Notes under the pieces: generated by a model
Told to the model about the DNA's origin: nothing
Databases searched by the model: none
Seen by the model: the letters and a program-made list of their open reading frames with translations, nothing else
From: Bacteroidales bacterium
Lineage (GTDB): Bacteria; Bacteroidota; Bacteroidia; Bacteroidales; Muribaculaceae
Length of the DNA stretch: 64,000 nt
NCBI GenBank assembly: GCA_014800895.1
Contig: JAAVFG010000049.1
Location: 1 to 64,000, forward strand
Direction of reading: 5' to 3'
In this document: positions 62,487-64,000 of the stretch, piece after piece
Layout: the number at the start of each line of letters is the position of its first letter
Numbering within the stretch: position 1 is the first letter of the stretch
Program-made: the position numbers and the translations under genes

Positions 62487-64000
62487 TTATTTAAGTCTCT
62501 CCTTGAAATTGGAATTGCGTGTGGAATTGGGATTATTATCTATGGCATATTGAAGCGCCTCTTTCTCTCCAACCAACACACAGAGGTCAGTGGCACGGCT
62601 TACAGCCGTATATAGGAGATTACGGTAAAGCATTGGGCGGTGTGCCATAGTGACGGGGAATATCATATTCTTTACCTCCGAGCCTTGGAGTTTATGCACG
62701 GTTGTGGCGTATGCCAATACCAACTCGCTCAATTCGCTACGCTTATATACAGAACGGAGACCACCCGGATATTCCACAGTGAGCGTCTGGATCCCCGTAT
62801 CCACCTCCACTATCCGCCCCGTCTCACCATTATATACCCCTCTTTCTCTTGAATTGGCGGTCTGCATCACAGGGTCGCCGAGACGCATTATTGTTGCTCC
62901 GCGCCTCAGAGCCGGACCATCCGGATTAATACGCTCCTGAAGATCGATGTTAAGCTGACGCGCTCCCAAGGGACCGATCTGTTGCGGTGTGACCACCACT
63001 ATGTCCCGTGGAGCTATCCCTCTCTCCGCAGGCAATTCCGCCGCCATGAGGGAGATAATCTTATTATGTATTCGCTTCACGGTAGGCTCCTCTATAATCA
63101 TGAGATCCCTTTCCGGATCTGACTCCGGGAGGATGCCCGAATTGATGGCTCTCGCTCCCGACGCTATGAGCGAACCGTCGCCCTGACGGAAATTCTCCGT
63201 TAGGCGCGCCACCGGGATACTGCCGGAATCAATCATATCACGCAGCACATCTCCCGCTCCTATAGCCGGCAACTGATCCACATCACCCACCAGCACAATC
63301 TTCGTGCCGGGACGAACAGCCTGAAGGAGATGATCGAAAAGCACCTGCTCCATCATTGATCCTTCATCTATGATAAGCACATCAGTGTCAAGCGCTTTAT
63401 TATGATACCCCTCTCCCTGTCGGTATCCTAACAGCCGATGGATGGTGGAAGCCTCTGCTCCTGTCAGATTGCTCATCCGTTTGGCGGCGCGACCCGTAGG
63501 AGCCGCCAGTATCACTTTCTTCCCCTGACTCTCCAGAATATCGATCACACCGTTCAGAACCGTAGTCTTTCCCGAGCCGGGACCGCCCGTAATAACAGAG
63601 ACAGGAGAATTAAGCACCATTTCAATCGCTTCCGATTGGTCGGGACTATACTCATGCCCCTCCTTGCTTTTTGACGGAATCATCCCGGCAGGAATCTTCT
63701 CAATCTCCGCCTCCATAAGCAATTTCAATTTCTTTGCCCCCTCCTTCTCGGCATTATAGAATACCGGGAGATACAAACCGCCGCGGCTCTCCACCAATCT
63801 TCCACTCTCCAAAAGCGGAGCTATAGCTTTCTCGATCTTCTCAGGAGACACGCCGGCAATCCCTGCCGCGGCGCTCAGCGCCTGATCTTTAGTGGCGAAG
63901 AGATGTCCCGCCTCGGCATAGTGCTTCACCGCAGTCAGGAGTGCACCCTGCAGGCGTCGAAGATCATCGGAGGGTATTCCTAATCGTTTCCCGATCTTAT
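62487..64000 (-). CDS. RecD2-like SF1 helicase, 5' part outside the window
   Basis: The frame stays open to the right edge (IGKRLGIPSDDLRRLQGALL and onward), so the true start is beyond 64000 and the first ATG-like codon at 63929 (GTG) is not the start. Visible parts are the N-terminal helical region (KHYAEAGHLFATKDQALSAA), Walker A GGPGSGKTTVLNG, Walker B LIIDEGSMME, ARLTENFRQGDGSLIASGARAIN (motif III/IV region), and the C-terminal SF1 motifs LAYATTVHKLQGSEV and LYTAVSRATDLCVLVG. It fits RecD2-type 5'-3' DNA helicases rather than RecBCD RecD. Confidence 0.9.
   Translation of the reverse strand, partial: KIGKRLGIPSDDLRRLQGALLTAVKHYAEAGHLFATKDQALSAAAGIAGVSPEKIEKAIAPLLESGRLVESRGGLYLPVFYNAEKEGAKKLKLLMEAEIEKIPAGMIPSKSKEGHEYSPDQSEAIEMVLNSPVSVITGGPGSGKTTVLNGVIDILESQGKKVILAAPTGRAAKRMSNLTGAEASTIHRLLGYRQGEGYHNKALDTDVLIIDEGSMMEQVLFDHLLQAVRPGTKIVLVGDVDQLPAIGAGDVLRDMIDSGSIPVARLTENFRQGDGSLIASGARAINSGILPESDPERDLMIIEEPTVKRIHNKIISLMAAELPAERGIAPRDIVVVTPQQIGPLGARQLNIDLQERINPDGPALRRGATIMRLGDPVMQTANSRERGVYNGETGRIVEVDTGIQTLTVEYPGGLRSVYKRSELSELVLAYATTVHKLQGSEVKNMIFPVTMAHRPMLYRNLLYTAVSRATDLCVLVGEKEALQYAIDNNPNSTRNSNFKERLK

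Noticed and set aside
63929-63929. Start of the RecD2-like helicase inside the window
   Set aside because: The frame continues open to 64000 with family-like sequence, and RecD2 proteins have more residues before this point.

Overview
The window looks like a chromosomal segment of a Bacteroidales gut bacterium, most likely of the Muribaculaceae. The evidence is the moderate GC content, Bacteroidota-type promoters (TTG, 19-20 bases, TAnnTTTG), few Shine-Dalgarno sites, a fused SecDF, a quinol:fumarate reductase operon, carboxynorspermidine synthase, and DUF4491, DUF4834 and DUF2795 proteins. Family placement is inference from gene content; no database search was possible.

Layout. 1-1.4 kb is a decayed accessory patch: a RhuM pseudogene with in-frame stops, an XRE regulator coupled to a tiny ORF, and a tyrosine recombinase remnant. 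1.4-6.1 kb holds a retropepsin-like protein and carB. 6.1-12 kb carries a SprT-like protein, DUF3108, a FadL-type porin, an aldo/keto reductase and DUF4491, with three copies of a 100-110 bp hairpin element. 12-24 kb has an MGMT-like protein with an AGCS transporter, an ECF sigma factor with a membrane partner, tyrS, an M28 peptidase, a beta-helix lipoprotein, lpxB with a repeat-encoded basic tail, a GH31 glucosidase and carboxynorspermidine synthase. 24-30 kb is a six-gene operon from tsaE to an MscS channel, then tRNA-Pro. 30-40.8 kb holds an SDR/zinc-ribbon fusion with a YeiH exporter, a phospholipid operon (psd, pssA, DUF4834, HAD, histidine kinase), pheT, a YebC-family gene, a nitroreductase and tRNA-Arg.

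41-48.5 kb has the fumarate reductase operon and then the most distinctive locus. This is a Y1 (HUH) transposase of the REP-associated type with an unusual C-terminal extension, flanked on both sides by REP-like hairpin repeats (four downstream, five upstream in a 105 bp higher-order pattern). Two more repeats lie upstream of tyrS with a compensated stem. 48.7-64 kb is core information processing: secDF, the rimP-nusA-infB operon with structured leaders, folK, dnaX, cobalamin adenosyltransferase with a DUF2795 protein, an AT-richer DUF1848 gene beside a relic of a second DUF2795 gene, a beta-carbonic anhydrase and a RecD2-like helicase running off the right edge.

The best candidates for undescribed biology are the RAYT/REP locus, the dispersed 110 bp hairpin element, the rimP leader hairpins, and two promoters placed so close to the start codon that the transcripts would be leaderless.
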